From: Huiozyma naganishii CBS 8797
Lineage: Eukaryota; Ascomycota; Saccharomycetes; Saccharomycetales; Saccharomycetaceae
Direction of reading: 5' to 3'
Assembly (NCBI RefSeq): GCF_000348985.1
Contig: NC_035930.1
Span: forward strand, 124,001-188,000
DNA: 64,000 bases
The notes below the pieces were generated by a model. The model had not been told where the DNA came from. It did not search any database and was given only the letters and a program-made list of their open reading frames with translations. The position numbers and the translations under genes are program-made. Within the stretch, counting starts at the first letter, position 1. Every line of letters starts with the position of its first letter. Positions 16,470-27,077 of the stretch are shown here, piece after piece.

Positions 16470-18776
16470 TCAGCATCTTTCAAAAACTTTGTATAGCCCG
16501 GGCAAGTTTGCAATTTCGACAACATCTTTCAACAACTGTCGTGGTGCAAGAAACCTTCTTTTTATGCACGGGAACAAGACATGCTCCAAAATGTGAGAAA
16601 GTTCGTTTATTTTCTGTACGTTGTTTTGTTTCTCTATATCAACTGTTCCCTCTCCAGGTTGTTCAGAAGTGTTGTCTTCAATCATCTCTGGAATGTACAA
16701 TAATGCAATTTGTTTTAGTATACCGCCCAGGCACTCCTTCTCGTCGTCCCAATTAATTTTTGTGCCCAGTCGATAGATGAAGTATGGCAATTTCGATAGA
16801 GGTGGAATGTAGCCTTTCAGGAGTAAAGGCAATGCGGTGATACTGACATCATTCATCGAGTCATTATCATCCGTTGTCCCGACTTCGGGTACGATAGTAA
16901 TTGAAAAGTATTCTTCCAACATATCCTTCATATCCCATATCTTTTTTATAATACCCTTTTTCATCGCTAGATCTACATCTGGGAAATTGGAGTTTAGTAT
17001 ATTGGATAGCTTCAAATCCTCACTGTGGTCTCTGGCATTCAACTTTATCGATCCGAAATTAGCGAAATCTGTAAGACCAATCTCGTAAAAGAGTTCATAA
17101 GAGACGGCACCGTAGTCGATGAGAAATAGTTTCAAGTCGTGCTGTATGGCTGCCAAACGTCTCTGTGAATCTACAATCCCCACATACGTTAAGTTTGCAA
17201 AGATGTTCGTTAGCTCTCTGTGGGTAGACGCGTCCACCTCCTCTCGTAATTCCTTAATACTCGTTAAATTGACACTAATTCGCTCCTTTTTTGAAATGGT
17301 GTACCCTGAGTTGGATGAATGACTCAAAACTGTTACTGGAGGAGAGTCGGCAGTTCCGTTGTTCATGTCTTCTCCATGCGGGGTGTCAGTGACCGTCTCC
17401 ACGTTTTGCACCGTTTTGTCCATTCGACTGTTCGTGATGGCATCGGTACTCTCGCGATCGACTGCGTTTGCTGACGTTTTGATCCCATCTCCTTCCTCTT
17501 GCCGTTGTGTTAAGCGGGTTGATTGTGAAGGAACGTATTGACTTGACCTTAAGAACGATGTAATTTTCGTTTGGGATGCGTCTGTTCTGACCATATTATG
17601 TTCGTACCGTTTCGGTTTCTTGATTGGTCCGGCCTGATGCTGTTGATTCTGGTCTCTTGAGGACATGTCCTGCAATAACTGCGAGCTCGTGGTTTGTGAA
17701 AGAAATCCAATCGGCTGGTTCCCTGTCAGTATTGTGGACGTCTTGAACGATCGCGAAGTATCAATCTTCTTCAGTATTTCGCTCAAATGCAGGCTTATCT
17801 TGGCTATAATCTCGTCTTGCTTCAAGAACCTTACTTCTCTCTTTGTTGGGTGTATATTTACGTCTACCACTTCAGGTTTGATCAATAAACTTAAGTAGAT
17901 GAACGGTTTATTCCCCTTTGGTAGGTAGTTTGTGAACACCTGCTGTAGCGACCTCCTGAGCGGATCGCAGGTGACCAGTCTGTTGTTGATGAAGAAGATC
18001 GGTTGAGTAGTTGATTTCTTCGACGCGTAATTGAGATTACTAACCTGACCCTCCACGTGGATGAGGGACAGTTCGTCGTCGCCGTCCATCTCAAAGTCTA
18101 TAAGGTTAGTTGCAACATTGCTGCCGTAAATAGTTCTGATCCTTTCCCGCATGGACAGTTGATTCCTCACCGTAAGCGAAAACTGCGCGTTCCCAAACTT
18201 CTTGCACGAGAACCCGACGTTGTTCAAGTGGATCGCGTATTTCCCCACAACGGTGAGGATCTTGTTGAACTCATCGCTGGGTCCCCTCAGCGCACGCAGA
18301 CGAGAAGGTACGTTGTAGAACAGGTCCTCCACCAATATTGTCGTGCCGTCCTGACCGGCCACGGGAGCCGGTTCATCGCGCATTTCCCCATCCGTGTATT
18401 CGCTCCTCCACGCACATCGATCAGAAACCGTTTTAGTGGTCACCGTAACTCTTGCGATGTGCGATATACTGGCGAGCGCCTCGCCTCTGAACCCGTACGT
18501 CGCGATGGACTCGAGGTCTTCGAACTTTCCAAGCTTCGATGTGGTGAACCGCTCGCACAGAAGGGGCAAATCGGCCTTCTCGATCCCGCACCCGTTGTCT
18601 GTAATCTGTAGCAGCTTGATCCCACCGTCTCTCAGCAGCAAATCGACCTGTGTGGCCCCAGCATCAACGCAGTTCTCCAGCAGCTCCTTCACGGCGTTTA
18701 CGGGCGACACAATAATCTCCCCAGCAGCTATCTTGTTGACCACCTGAGCGTCCAGCGCCCTGATCCGGCCACTCAT
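16470..18776 (-). CDS. MLH1: DNA mismatch repair protein Mlh1
   Basis: A 768-residue MutL homologue (769 in S. cerevisiae). The GHKL ATPase domain shows ELLENCVDAG with Asn35, DNGCGI at 60-65 and YGFRGEAL near 94-101. A variable linker follows, then the C-terminal dimerisation domain ending in the invariant FERC, the Mlh1 tail that completes the Pms1 endonuclease site. Mlh1 pairs with Pms1, Mlh2 or Mlh3 in mismatch repair and meiotic crossing-over. The start is the ATG at 18776; the frame extends to 18806 only with a TTG. It is convergent with CEP3 and divergent from MME1. Confidence 0.98.
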   Translation of the reverse strand: MSGRIRALDAQVVNKIAAGEIIVSPVNAVKELLENCVDAGATQVDLLLRDGGIKLLQITDNGCGIEKADLPLLCERFTTSKLGKFEDLESIATYGFRGEALASISHIARVTVTTKTVSDRCAWRSEYTDGEMRDEPAPVAGQDGTTILVEDLFYNVPSRLRALRGPSDEFNKILTVVGKYAIHLNNVGFSCKKFGNAQFSLTVRNQLSMRERIRTIYGSNVATNLIDFEMDGDDELSLIHVEGQVSNLNYASKKSTTQPIFFINNRLVTCDPLRRSLQQVFTNYLPKGNKPFIYLSLLIKPEVVDVNIHPTKREVRFLKQDEIIAKISLHLSEILKKIDTSRSFKTSTILTGNQPIGFLSQTTSSQLLQDMSSRDQNQQHQAGPIKKPKRYEHNMVRTDASQTKITSFLRSSQYVPSQSTRLTQRQEEGDGIKTSANAVDRESTDAITNSRMDKTVQNVETVTDTPHGEDMNNGTADSPPVTVLSHSSNSGYTISKKERISVNLTSIKELREEVDASTHRELTNIFANLTYVGIVDSQRRLAAIQHDLKLFLIDYGAVSYELFYEIGLTDFANFGSIKLNARDHSEDLKLSNILNSNFPDVDLAMKKGIIKKIWDMKDMLEEYFSITIVPEVGTTDDNDSMNDVSITALPLLLKGYIPPLSKLPYFIYRLGTKINWDDEKECLGGILKQIALLYIPEMIEDNTSEQPGEGTVDIEKQNNVQKINELSHILEHVLFPCIKRRFLAPRQLLKDVVEIANLPGLYKVFERC

Positions 18777-19142
18777 CGTCTCACTAAAAAGCAATGAATC
18801 AACCAACGGTTCAATGGATCAACAGCAGCAGCGGCAGCAACCCGTAATACGACGAACCGCTGCGGTCATCGCGAAGTCCCAAATTCGATATCGATTTTTT
18901 GTTCAAAATCTCGAGAAGACGCTGTTCTAGAGGGTTCCTCGAGACGTCTCGTTGCACTCCGAGTACCGTTGCTTGTAAATCAATTGCTACTCCCTGAGGA
19001 CTGTCGTGCGGGAGGACCGGTGAGAGAAACTGAGTTCTGCTGGATACGCACCGCTTGCAGAACTTTTCTGCGCTTTACCCCCCTGGTAAACATTTCATTC
19101 CAGGGTTCTCAAACAGCAGGATCCAGAAGAACCGTTGATGGG
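18777..19142. promoter_or_regulatory. Divergent promoter region MLH1 / MME1
   Basis: A 366-bp gap between two divergent genes. It holds a perfect 12-bp palindrome (CGAGACGTCTCG, 18940-18951) with an ACGT core, the kind of site bound by bZIP factors, and a T/A-rich stretch near 18890. I see no gene in it; the MME1 frame is open through most of the right half but has no ATG there. Confidence 0.45.
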
Positions 19143-20255
19143 ATGCGGCATTGCTCCTCCTCGATCCCCATTGTTTACAGTCCTGATCCAAGCCCGCGAG
19201 GGCTGCGAGGTAGGGCTGCTGGTGCCGGTGGACCCCCCAGTGGCCCGCCTTCGGCGGGCCAGCCGGAAGAACACCCCAAGGCGTCCGATACAGCTAGGAG
19301 TCCATACACGCACTGCATGCTCGCTGGGGGTATTGGTGGTGTGATTGGAGACTCTGTGATGCACAGTTTGGACACAGTAAAGACCCGTCAGCAAGGCACT
19401 GCGATGACGCTGAAGTACAGGGACATGTGGCATGCTTACCGGACTGTCGTTGTTGAGGAAGGTGTCATCAGAGGTTTGTACGGTGGGTACGCTGCTGCGA
19501 TGCTCGGGTCGTTCCCCAGTGCGGCGATCTTCTTTGGGTCGTACGAGTACACAAAGCGCACGATGCTCGACCACTGGCAGATCAACGAGTCCCTGTGCCA
19601 CCTGGTGGCCGGGTTTGTCGGGGACCTCGTATCGAGCTTCGCGTACGTGCCCTCCGAGGTGTTCAAGACGCGATTACAACTGCAAGGGCGGTACAACAAC
19701 ACACATTTTTACTCTGGGTACAACTACCGGAACCTGCGGGACGCGATCCGCACCATCGTCAAGGAAGAGGGTCCCGGGGCCCTCTTCTTCGGATACAAAG
19801 CAACGCTCTCCCGAGACCTACCCTTCAGCGCGCTCCAACTCGCCTTCTACGAGAAGTTCAGGAAGTGGGCCTTCCTCTATGAGGGCAAGACCGCCGACCA
19901 GCACAACCTGTCAATATCGTATGAGGTAGCCACAGGTGCGTGCGCAGGTGGGCTTGCAGGTATCATCACCACACCGCTAGACGTCGTCAAGACACGGCTC
20001 CAGACGCAGCAGCCCACAAGCTCCGCCGGTGACGTGGGGATGCACGGCGGTGCGCCGCGACCGACAGTGCTCTCGACCTCGATACGGCGAAGCCTGAGCA
20101 CCGTCGTGAGGGAGGAGGGAGTGCTCAACCTGTTCAGCGGCGTGGGCCCGCGGTTCATCTGGACCAGCGTACAGAGCAGTATCATGCTGCTGCTGTACCA
20201 AATGACACTTAAAGCGTTGAACAGACCGCAACCACCGCTCCAGCACTCCAGCTGA
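19143..20255 (+). CDS. MME1: Mitochondrial carrier Mme1 (magnesium exporter type)
   Basis: A 370-residue mitochondrial carrier family protein of the inner membrane (368 in S. cerevisiae). The three repeats carry the signatures [21 protein letters not shown] and [10 protein letters not shown]; the first has Ser in place of Pro, as in the S. cerevisiae protein. Mme1 (YMR166C) is reported to export Mg2+ from mitochondria. The start is the ATG at 19143, since the upstream frame lacks ATG. The first ~55 residues are a variable Pro/Gly/Ser-rich stretch; a very stable GC hairpin lies in this part of the gene. It sits between MLH1 and PAH1 as in S. cerevisiae. Confidence 0.93.
   Translation: MRHCSSSIPIVYSPDPSPRGLRGRAAGAGGPPSGPPSAGQPEEHPKASDTARSPYTHCMLAGGIGGVIGDSVMHSLDTVKTRQQGTAMTLKYRDMWHAYRTVVVEEGVIRGLYGGYAAAMLGSFPSAAIFFGSYEYTKRTMLDHWQINESLCHLVAGFVGDLVSSFAYVPSEVFKTRLQLQGRYNNTHFYSGYNYRNLRDAIRTIVKEEGPGALFFGYKATLSRDLPFSALQLAFYEKFRKWAFLYEGKTADQHNLSISYEVATGACAGGLAGIITTPLDVVKTRLQTQQPTSSAGDVGMHGGAPRPTVLSTSIRRSLSTVVREEGVLNLFSGVGPRFIWTSVQSSIMLLLYQMTLKALNRPQPPLQHSS
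19242..19260. repeat. Perfect GC-rich inverted repeat inside MME1
   Basis: An 8-bp stem GGCCCGCC / GGCGGGCC around a TTC loop, about 100 nt downstream of the MME1 start codon. In RNA it would form a very stable hairpin. It codes for part of the Pro/Gly-rich linker. Confidence 0.85.
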
Positions 20256-20798
20256 ACGGTAGGCGAGGGAACCAAAGTTCAACAACTGTAAATATTAAGC
20301 ACAACTGCGCGGTGTTGGCAAGAACCACGCAGCTATCCATTATAGAGCACACAAAAAGCATGCTGTTGGGGGGGAGGGTACCGACGTCAGCATACGAACG
20401 TTCAGCCCCATGCGATGCCCTCTACGGACTACTGCCCCAAATTTGCAAATATCACCGTATCAGGGGCCAGCAAGCGGCTGCAGAGGCAAACCGAACTCAC
20501 AGCAATACCAATTAGGATCTCACACTCCCAATTGGCTCTTGGATAACGTCGTGTGAGACCCCAACGACTCATCGGTCTTGGCATATGTACATTCTTGCAC
20601 TATACGGTACGTCATTACATACAAATCTTTTGAAAAAGCGTCGTTGCTGGTATAAGCGGTCCCGAACGAAGGGGAAAGGACCATCTTCTCTTCCCAGGAC
20701 AGCACTGTATCTGTTCGGGAAGCCAGCTGTGCGAGTGTGTGTTTGGTTATCTGTGAGTATTTGATTGTTGCTGTGGCTTGCCCTCGCGTTTTGGAGAC
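20256..20798. other. Intergenic, MME1 end to PAH1 start
   Basis: A 543-bp gap carrying the MME1 3' end and the PAH1 promoter. A run of seven G followed by AGGG lies at 20368-20378. No TATA box or gene is obvious, and the short open frames look random. Confidence 0.45.
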
Positions 20799-23117
20799 AT
20801 GCAGTACGTCGGGAGAGCTATAGGGTCAGTTTCGAAAACGTGGTCGTCCATCAACCCTGCCACTCTGTCCGGGGCAATTGACGTGATTGTGGTCGAGCAA
20901 CCCGATGGGACTCTGCAATGTTCGCCGTTCCATGTTCGGTTTGGCAAGTTCCAGATCCTGAAGCCGTCGCAGAAGAAAGTGGAGGTGATCGTAAACGATA
21001 AATCAACCAACATCCCAATGAAACTCTCCGAGACAGGGGAGGCCTACTTTGTGTTTGAGACGTATTCGAGTGTGGAGGGTATCCCATCTGATCTAATAGG
21101 TTCCCCCGTGGTTAGTCCCGTGAGTAGCCCTGAGTTGTCCCCTAGCGAACCCGCTGGCGATGCTGCTGCAGGGAAGGCATCGCTAAACGAGCCAGAATAC
21201 TTGAATATCAACGATCACGCCACAGAAGACGATGAGCCGGACAAAACTAAGGTGTTTCAGAACAAGCTGAACCGGAAACTGACGCAGATCCACATCCCTA
21301 GCGAGCTGGACAACAACGGGGATCTTCTGCTGGATATGGAGGGTTACATGCCCAACAAAGATATGGTACACGATGTCGACTTGCATTTGAAACAGCTATT
21401 GAAGGATGAGCTGGGTTCAGAGTCTGATATCTCTAAGTTTATCAAAGAGGACGCCAATGGAGGCCTCAGAATCGTCAACCCGTACGAACATATATCATCG
21501 TCCACGTCGTCGCCGCCAAAACATTCTCCATTCGGAGCTGCTCCACCATCTGTAAGTATGAGCGAGCCGTCCCTGCTAGATGGCCGGAACGATGATGAAA
21601 AGGCAAACGTTTCGATGAGTTCCGACACTACCTCGAAGGGCGACCTTAGTGAGACCAGCAGTAGAAGTGTGAATAGCAGTTCTGATGTTCCCGATCAGAC
21701 TGAGAAAAGCAACCCTGCATCGGCAGACCCCCAGGTAAACTACATCAAGACTCTGAGACTGACAAGTGATCAGTTAAGCTGTTTAGGGTTGAAGTACGGC
21801 GAAAACGACCTCACGTATTCCATTGAAAACGGCAGGGCCGTTGTTACATCGAAACTTTTCGTTTGGAGATGGGATGTACCCATAGTCATCAGCGATATCG
21901 ACGGCACAATTACCAAGTCAGACGCCCTGGGCCACGTTCTGGCAATGATCGGCAAGGACTGGACCCACGTTGGCGTCGCCAAACTGTTCAATGAGATCGC
22001 GAGGAATGGCTACAATATCATGTATCTGACGGCGAGGAGTGCAGGGCAATCAGATTCAACCAGAAGTTATCTACGATCGATAGACCAGAATGGCTATCGT
22101 TTGCCGCTGGGGCCAGTCATACTTTCACCGGATCGGACAATGGCAGCGCTCAGAAGGGAGGTGATTTTGAAGAAACCTGAAGTGTTTAAAATTGCTTGCT
22201 TGAACGACATCAGATCTTTATACTTCGACAGGTACTACAGGGAGGAACTGGCATCGGGGAAAGACAACGACGAAAAACCAACACCGTTTTTTGCTGGGTT
22301 CGGGAACAGGATAACAGACGCATTATCATACAGAACAGTAGGCATCCCAAGCTCCCGTATTTTTACTATTAACACAGAGGGGGACGTCCATATGGAACTT
22401 TTGGAATTGGCCGGTTACAAGAGTTCCTACCTGCATATTAACGAATTGGTGGACCATTTCTTCCCTCCCGTGGCATTTCCAGGTGCTGAAGGGAGAAGCA
22501 ATCCGTCCACAACACCTGGTTCCCCTGTAAATAACGTAACGGACCACCTGGACCCAGAAAACGCATACGAGTGTAGATCTTTGTACTTGAACAACCAAGG
22601 CGAGAAATTCACAGATGCAAACTTTTGGAGGGAACCCCTTTTGGACTTGGACAATCTTTCAGATGTCAGTGCAGATGAACCATTTAGTGCCAAGAAAAAT
22701 GGGCAAAGAAACTCGCAAACGCTTTCCAAATCACCAAGTAATGCTACTACCATACCAAAAAGTACACAGACAGGCCATTTACCTGATGAAAACTGTACCA
22801 GATCTACTCCGTCAAAGAATACTCAAGAAGATATAGGGCAGCAGATGTATTTAACTTTGGGCTCTCCTTTAAGCTCTCCGACTTTGGATCACATTGACAC
22901 GACAAATATTGATAGTGGAATGAAGGCGTTATCGATTTCAAAACCAGCGCTGCCTCTATCTGCGGTTTCCAAAGTTAACGTGCTAGATGACGTTCATTCG
23001 GTCCATACTCCAGGTCCAGCTGAAGAACGTACACCTGAAAATTCCGAAAATGATTTTTACGACGACGAGTTTGATGACGACGACGATGAATTTGACGAGG
23101 ATGAGTTCCTCGACTGA
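20799..23117 (+). CDS. PAH1: Phosphatidate phosphatase (lipin)
   Basis: A 772-residue lipin (862 in S. cerevisiae). It dephosphorylates phosphatidic acid to diacylglycerol at the ER/nuclear membrane, setting the balance between membrane lipid and triacylglycerol. The N-LIP domain begins at MQYVGRAIGSVSKTW, the amphipathic helix used for membrane binding. The HAD catalytic motif DIDGT has its first Asp at residue 366. Downstream are the conserved GDVHMELLELAGY block, the Trp motif in NFWREPL, and an acidic C-terminal tail (DDEFDEDEF), as in the Nem1-Spo7-regulated S. cerevisiae protein. The start is the ATG at 20799; the frame upstream has only TTG. The middle linker is shorter than in S. cerevisiae. 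Confidence 0.97.
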   Translation: MQYVGRAIGSVSKTWSSINPATLSGAIDVIVVEQPDGTLQCSPFHVRFGKFQILKPSQKKVEVIVNDKSTNIPMKLSETGEAYFVFETYSSVEGIPSDLIGSPVVSPVSSPELSPSEPAGDAAAGKASLNEPEYLNINDHATEDDEPDKTKVFQNKLNRKLTQIHIPSELDNNGDLLLDMEGYMPNKDMVHDVDLHLKQLLKDELGSESDISKFIKEDANGGLRIVNPYEHISSSTSSPPKHSPFGAAPPSVSMSEPSLLDGRNDDEKANVSMSSDTTSKGDLSETSSRSVNSSSDVPDQTEKSNPASADPQVNYIKTLRLTSDQLSCLGLKYGENDLTYSIENGRAVVTSKLFVWRWDVPIVISDIDGTITKSDALGHVLAMIGKDWTHVGVAKLFNEIARNGYNIMYLTARSAGQSDSTRSYLRSIDQNGYRLPLGPVILSPDRTMAALRREVILKKPEVFKIACLNDIRSLYFDRYYREELASGKDNDEKPTPFFAGFGNRITDALSYRTVGIPSSRIFTINTEGDVHMELLELAGYKSSYLHINELVDHFFPPVAFPGAEGRSNPSTTPGSPVNNVTDHLDPENAYECRSLYLNNQGEKFTDANFWREPLLDLDNLSDVSADEPFSAKKNGQRNSQTLSKSPSNATTIPKSTQTGHLPDENCTRSTPSKNTQEDIGQQMYLTLGSPLSSPTLDHIDTTNIDSGMKALSISKPALPLSAVSKVNVLDDVHSVHTPGPAEERTPENSENDFYDDEFDDDDDEFDEDEFLD

Positions 23118-23130
23118 AAAGACATTGATT

Positions 23131-23250
23131 ATGAAAGCGATAGAGCGTTTTATGAGGAAAAATCCTGTACTTGAAAATAAATTGGGGATTTCCTCTTGGG
23201 AATGGATACATGACCCGTTACATTATGAAATACAGTACGGTGCAGTATGA
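23131..23250 (+). CDS. Small ORF of unknown function (39 aa)
   Basis: An ATG-initiated 39-codon frame beginning 14 bp after the PAH1 stop. The product is not low complexity and contains an aromatic-rich stretch (SSWEWIHDPLHYE). Its TGA overlaps the ATG of the next small ORF in the ATGA fashion. I do not recognise it. It may be a decayed remnant or chance. Confidence 0.2.
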   Translation: MKAIERFMRKNPVLENKLGISSWEWIHDPLHYEIQYGAV

Positions 23251-23411
23251 TTAGCCCGACTTACGAAAACACTGATGAGACGTGCGAATGGTCACGTTAT
23301 CCGGAACGTATATACCCGCAAGCTATCTGCACCGACATCTTTCAAGACCGTCTCTGGATCCCGGACTCACGAACCAAGACCGATTTGGAGAAGGAAGTAC
23401 AAGGGATATAA
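23247..23411 (+). CDS. Small ORF of unknown function (54 aa)
   Basis: A 54-codon ATG frame of balanced composition with motifs such as CEWSRYPERIYPQAI and FQDRLWIPDSRTK. It overlaps the preceding 39-codon frame by 4 bp. Together the two could be the broken tail of one gene, but no family comes to mind. Low confidence. Confidence 0.22.
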   Translation: MISPTYENTDETCEWSRYPERIYPQAICTDIFQDRLWIPDSRTKTDLEKEVQGI

Positions 23412-24560
23412 TTCTAATAACTATATACATGGAATAAACACGAATCTCAGATTGTCTTTACACACAGCATCGAGCCACAACCTACTCAAGCTCGTGTCAA
23501 AAATATCCGATAATGTATTTACTAAATATTCATTTTTTATGTTTATTCGATTTCTCTTTGTCAGAAAGGTTCTTTCTTTTTAAAAATTAAAAATAATAAA
23601 AACTTATTTGAAACGAAGATGATATATTGAAAGTATTGGACTCAGTTATGCTAGTTGTTGGATATTGGAAATCCAGCTTCGTACAATGTTACATTGCTTA
23701 TCGTCATATAAAAGGTGAAAACAATTCATCGACAGTTTATGTAACTCTCCTATATAATGCGTATACGGGGGAGGAGCTTCCGACGTTCGGCACAGACCGT
23801 CTGCTGGAAAACCCTGCCACACATCAAACATGCGTAGTGCAGCATCATTCTTAGCTTCCAACACTAGTCATAGTGGTTCAGCACAGCGATTTTTAGATAA
23901 TTATGGAATACTTTGTGGAAAGGGCTCTAGCTTCTTTCAGCATTGATTAAAGTTGCTGTCCACAGTGTATATATAGGGTCCCGTAAACCAATAACTGCAA
24001 GCTCAATTCTAATAAAAAATACATAAAGTGCTATGTAAGACTACAAGAAGATTAGCTCGTCGACAGCTTTTTGTACAAAAACTTTTTAGGTGAGAACAAT
24101 CTTTATGGGGTAATTATGCTCTGCTTCTATACCTCAAAAAAATAAAGTAACGCCTCTCTAACAAAAGATTTTGCTGGATATAGAAAATGACTATGATAAG
24201 GATGATAAGTTATCATCATAGGCATAAACAGGACACACAAAGACACAAATGTTAACGAGACAAATAATGATGCCACAAGTGTGAAAGTATCCACCACGGT
24301 GAGAAAGTGAAGAGCGACACCATTGACTCTGAGCAAATTCTCACATATATAAAGCCTAGCTACCTCGAATGAATTGATCCTTCTATCTGTTACAATATAT
24401 AAGAGATCATCGAACCATATACTTATATATTAAGTATACACCAGAAGTCATACCTGAACTAAAACATCTCTTTACTCTACTACAATGAATAGCCACGGCC
24501 AACGAGACCCTATTCAACAGATTTATCTCGGAGACAAAGGCAGGCCATTTTTGGTTCCCA

Positions 24561-26291
24561 TTACTCCTTTTTTGTATTGCAGTTGCGTGATAAATTCGAA
24601 AATGGTAATTTGAACCGAGATTCCTCAACATCATTGCTCTTTTCCTGGGAAGTTGAAATTCTATCAATCATGTTCTTAGCAAATACCCATCCAATAAAAG
24701 CAAGGCCAATTATACAACCCAAAATAACATACCACCATGCACTCGAGGCATGTTGTCCCGGCACTTTAACATTCATACCAAAAAGACCTGGAATCAAGTG
24801 TAATGGGACAAATATCGTACCAACCATTGCAGCATAGCCCAACATCTTACTGATCCTGTTGTTAGCATTGAATGATTCCACTTGCAACTGTGTCAAATAA
24901 TTTGAGAATGAACGGGAGAAAATCTTCTCGTACTCTGCCAGGTTCTGGAACATTGTCAACAAGTGGTCTTCAATGTCGCCAAGATAGAGAGCAACATCAG
25001 CCCTTGGCTGTACTGTTTCATTTTGTTGACCGCTTGATTGGAGATCGGTGATGCTGGAATTACATTTCAGCTCCCGACTATTCGCATTAGATCCATCCTG
25101 GCATCTTTTGACAAACATCCTGATGACGTCTGCCTTTCCTGCCAGTAATCTCGTTAGAGTCATGGTCTTTTTCCGACTCTCCCCAATTTTCTGTAACATG
25201 GCTGAAAAATCGATCTGCCTCACCATAAATACAGAATCCTCGATAACGTCGGCATCGTACTCCAGTGATTGTATCACTGGCGCAAAACTATCAGTAATGT
25301 TATCAATCAGTGCGTAGCACAGCCAATCGGCAGAGACATCAACAAAATCCTTCAGTTGTCTTACACGCTTTCTCACTTTACTACAGTGGAACATGGGACT
25401 GAAATGAAAGGTCAACATACCGTTCTTGAATACCACGGTGTAGACATTAATGGCTTCAAGAAACTCTTCTGATTCTCTGTCACTTTCAAAAGTGTTAAAG
25501 CATACAAAATAGTATGACCTGAACAATTGTACTTTTTCCTTCGGTTCTTGCAACTTGATGTCTTCTGAGGTCAACGGATGTATCCCAAAAGCCTTTGAAA
25601 TACACCGCAACTCATCGTCAGTCGGGGAACAACAGTCAAGCCACCATGTTGGTTTCCCCCCTTCGAAAAGATCATAGAAAGATTCTCTTGGTTGTACTAG
25701 GCATGGGATATCTGGAGAGTGAACTGTGGGATTCCCCTCTGACCGGAAGAATGAGAACCTATTTGGTACAAAAACACTTTTCTCGGATTCTTGCTTGACT
25801 TTCATTTCATCACTGAACCCAACAGGAGAAATATTTGCAGATTCAATTTCCTCGTTTGGCACTTTACTTTCGTCCGATTGTATATGGGGCATGGTCGGGG
25901 GTTTGGGTGTGTACCTTACATCAGCAGAGAATCTTCTTGAAGGATACTCCAAATGATGTGCTAAGTCAACAGAGGGAAATACGCATCCTTTATTTTCTGG
26001 GATATTCAGTGCAGTCCAAAACAGCTGATCGTTGGCTAATTTTTGCTTTCTGGAAAATTTCTCAAGCTCACTGAAGTCAACCCCATTAGCATGGCTACGA
26101 TCTTGAGGAAACTGTGGGAAATACACATCCTTTGTTGTTTCTCGGAAATCTTTGGACTGCTGAGAATTGTGGGACCCATGTGATGACAGTTTTCTCAATA
26201 ATACATCACGCTTCCCTCTAGACAGCATTCTTCTGGCTTCAACAGGAATGTTTTCCATTGGAAATTCGGAAACGATCGAAGGTTCCGTCAT
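24561..26291 (-). CDS. Alr-type CorA magnesium transporter, short form
   Basis: A 576-residue CorA-family protein close in sequence to its neighbour at 27078-29627. The conserved core includes FYDLFEGGKPTWWLDC, AFGIHPLTSEDI and VIEDSVFMVR, and the two C-terminal membrane segments carry the signature GMN at 505-507 followed by VKVPGQ. S. cerevisiae Alr1/Alr2 are plasma-membrane Mg2+ uptake channels of about 859 residues; this copy lacks about 240 residues of the N-terminal cytosolic region. The ATG at 26291 looks genuine. It is a tandem duplicate in the same direction as the full-length gene, 786 bp downstream of that gene's stop. The pore and all core blocks are intact, so it is probably functional. 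Confidence 0.88.
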   Translation of the reverse strand: MTEPSIVSEFPMENIPVEARRMLSRGKRDVLLRKLSSHGSHNSQQSKDFRETTKDVYFPQFPQDRSHANGVDFSELEKFSRKQKLANDQLFWTALNIPENKGCVFPSVDLAHHLEYPSRRFSADVRYTPKPPTMPHIQSDESKVPNEEIESANISPVGFSDEMKVKQESEKSVFVPNRFSFFRSEGNPTVHSPDIPCLVQPRESFYDLFEGGKPTWWLDCCSPTDDELRCISKAFGIHPLTSEDIKLQEPKEKVQLFRSYYFVCFNTFESDRESEEFLEAINVYTVVFKNGMLTFHFSPMFHCSKVRKRVRQLKDFVDVSADWLCYALIDNITDSFAPVIQSLEYDADVIEDSVFMVRQIDFSAMLQKIGESRKKTMTLTRLLAGKADVIRMFVKRCQDGSNANSRELKCNSSITDLQSSGQQNETVQPRADVALYLGDIEDHLLTMFQNLAEYEKIFSRSFSNYLTQLQVESFNANNRISKMLGYAAMVGTIFVPLHLIPGLFGMNVKVPGQHASSAWWYVILGCIIGLAFIGWVFAKNMIDRISTSQEKSNDVEESRFKLPFSNLSRNCNTKKE

Positions 26292-27077
26292 ACCTCGTCT
26301 TCCTTAATTTTTACTGCACTCACACATGTGCGTAAACATACGAATCAAGTTCCCTAAAAGTCTAACAATCGAAAACTATAGATGGAATGTACTGTTTAAA
26401 GTTAGCAAACAACTAGCGCTTGCAAACTAATAAAATTTCTTCAGCCTCTAATAAAAAGCGCTGTACCCTGAGACTTTGCACCAAAATCAAAAATCGTAGC
26501 AATACACTTTGCAATTGGGAAAGCAGCTTGGTTGCATTAGTCACAAAGCAGTTTGACTTGTCTTTTGGCTACTTTGTTGTAACTGAGACGTCAAGAGTTT
26601 GCCAAGCAAAAAAAATAATTTGTGCCGCATGAAACTCCGTTTATGTACAAAAAAATTTCTTGCTCATTGAAAGAAACACCTATGATACAGTGGAGAAGTC
26701 GAGCTCCCAAACCAGAGTCCTGTTGTAGCCTTGAGAAATTAGGCCACACAACGGCGCAAATTAAAAGTTCAATTGGAACTTGCTACGCAACTCCCTGTAT
26801 GCGGATTTTACAATATATTGCAGATTTATGTTAATCGGAGTAAGGTTCTTCAATACTGAAAAGTTGCCCCGATTAATTGGACTGACCACCAGGCAGTATT
26901 GTCTTTCGATTGATACAGAGAATAATCCGTACAAAATTGTGACAGCAAGTTAATGACAGTGCAACCAACAATTCGGGTGATGGAAGAGGCGTGAGTTCCA
27001 GCGCCGAACGCTTTTCTATGAAAATGGCACTCGCAAAAATGCACGTTTATGTTACAATAATAGGAATATATCTTTAT
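26292..27077. other. Intergenic between the two ALR genes
   Basis: A 786-bp gap which must hold the promoter of the short ALR gene and the 3' end of the long one. It is AT-rich with scattered short frames of fewer than 71 codons, none convincing. I could not detect a copied promoter segment by eye. Confidence 0.45.

Larger units (their letters stand above)
23118..24560. other. Long intergenic region after PAH1
   Basis: A 1.44-kb gap between the converging ends of PAH1 and the short ALR gene. It is AT-rich, with poly(A)/poly(T) runs near 23525-23610. It contains two small ORFs (described separately), and nothing else coding is convincing. In S. cerevisiae MSS11 follows PAH1; I see no Gln/Asn-rich MSS11-like frame on either strand. 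Confidence 0.5.
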
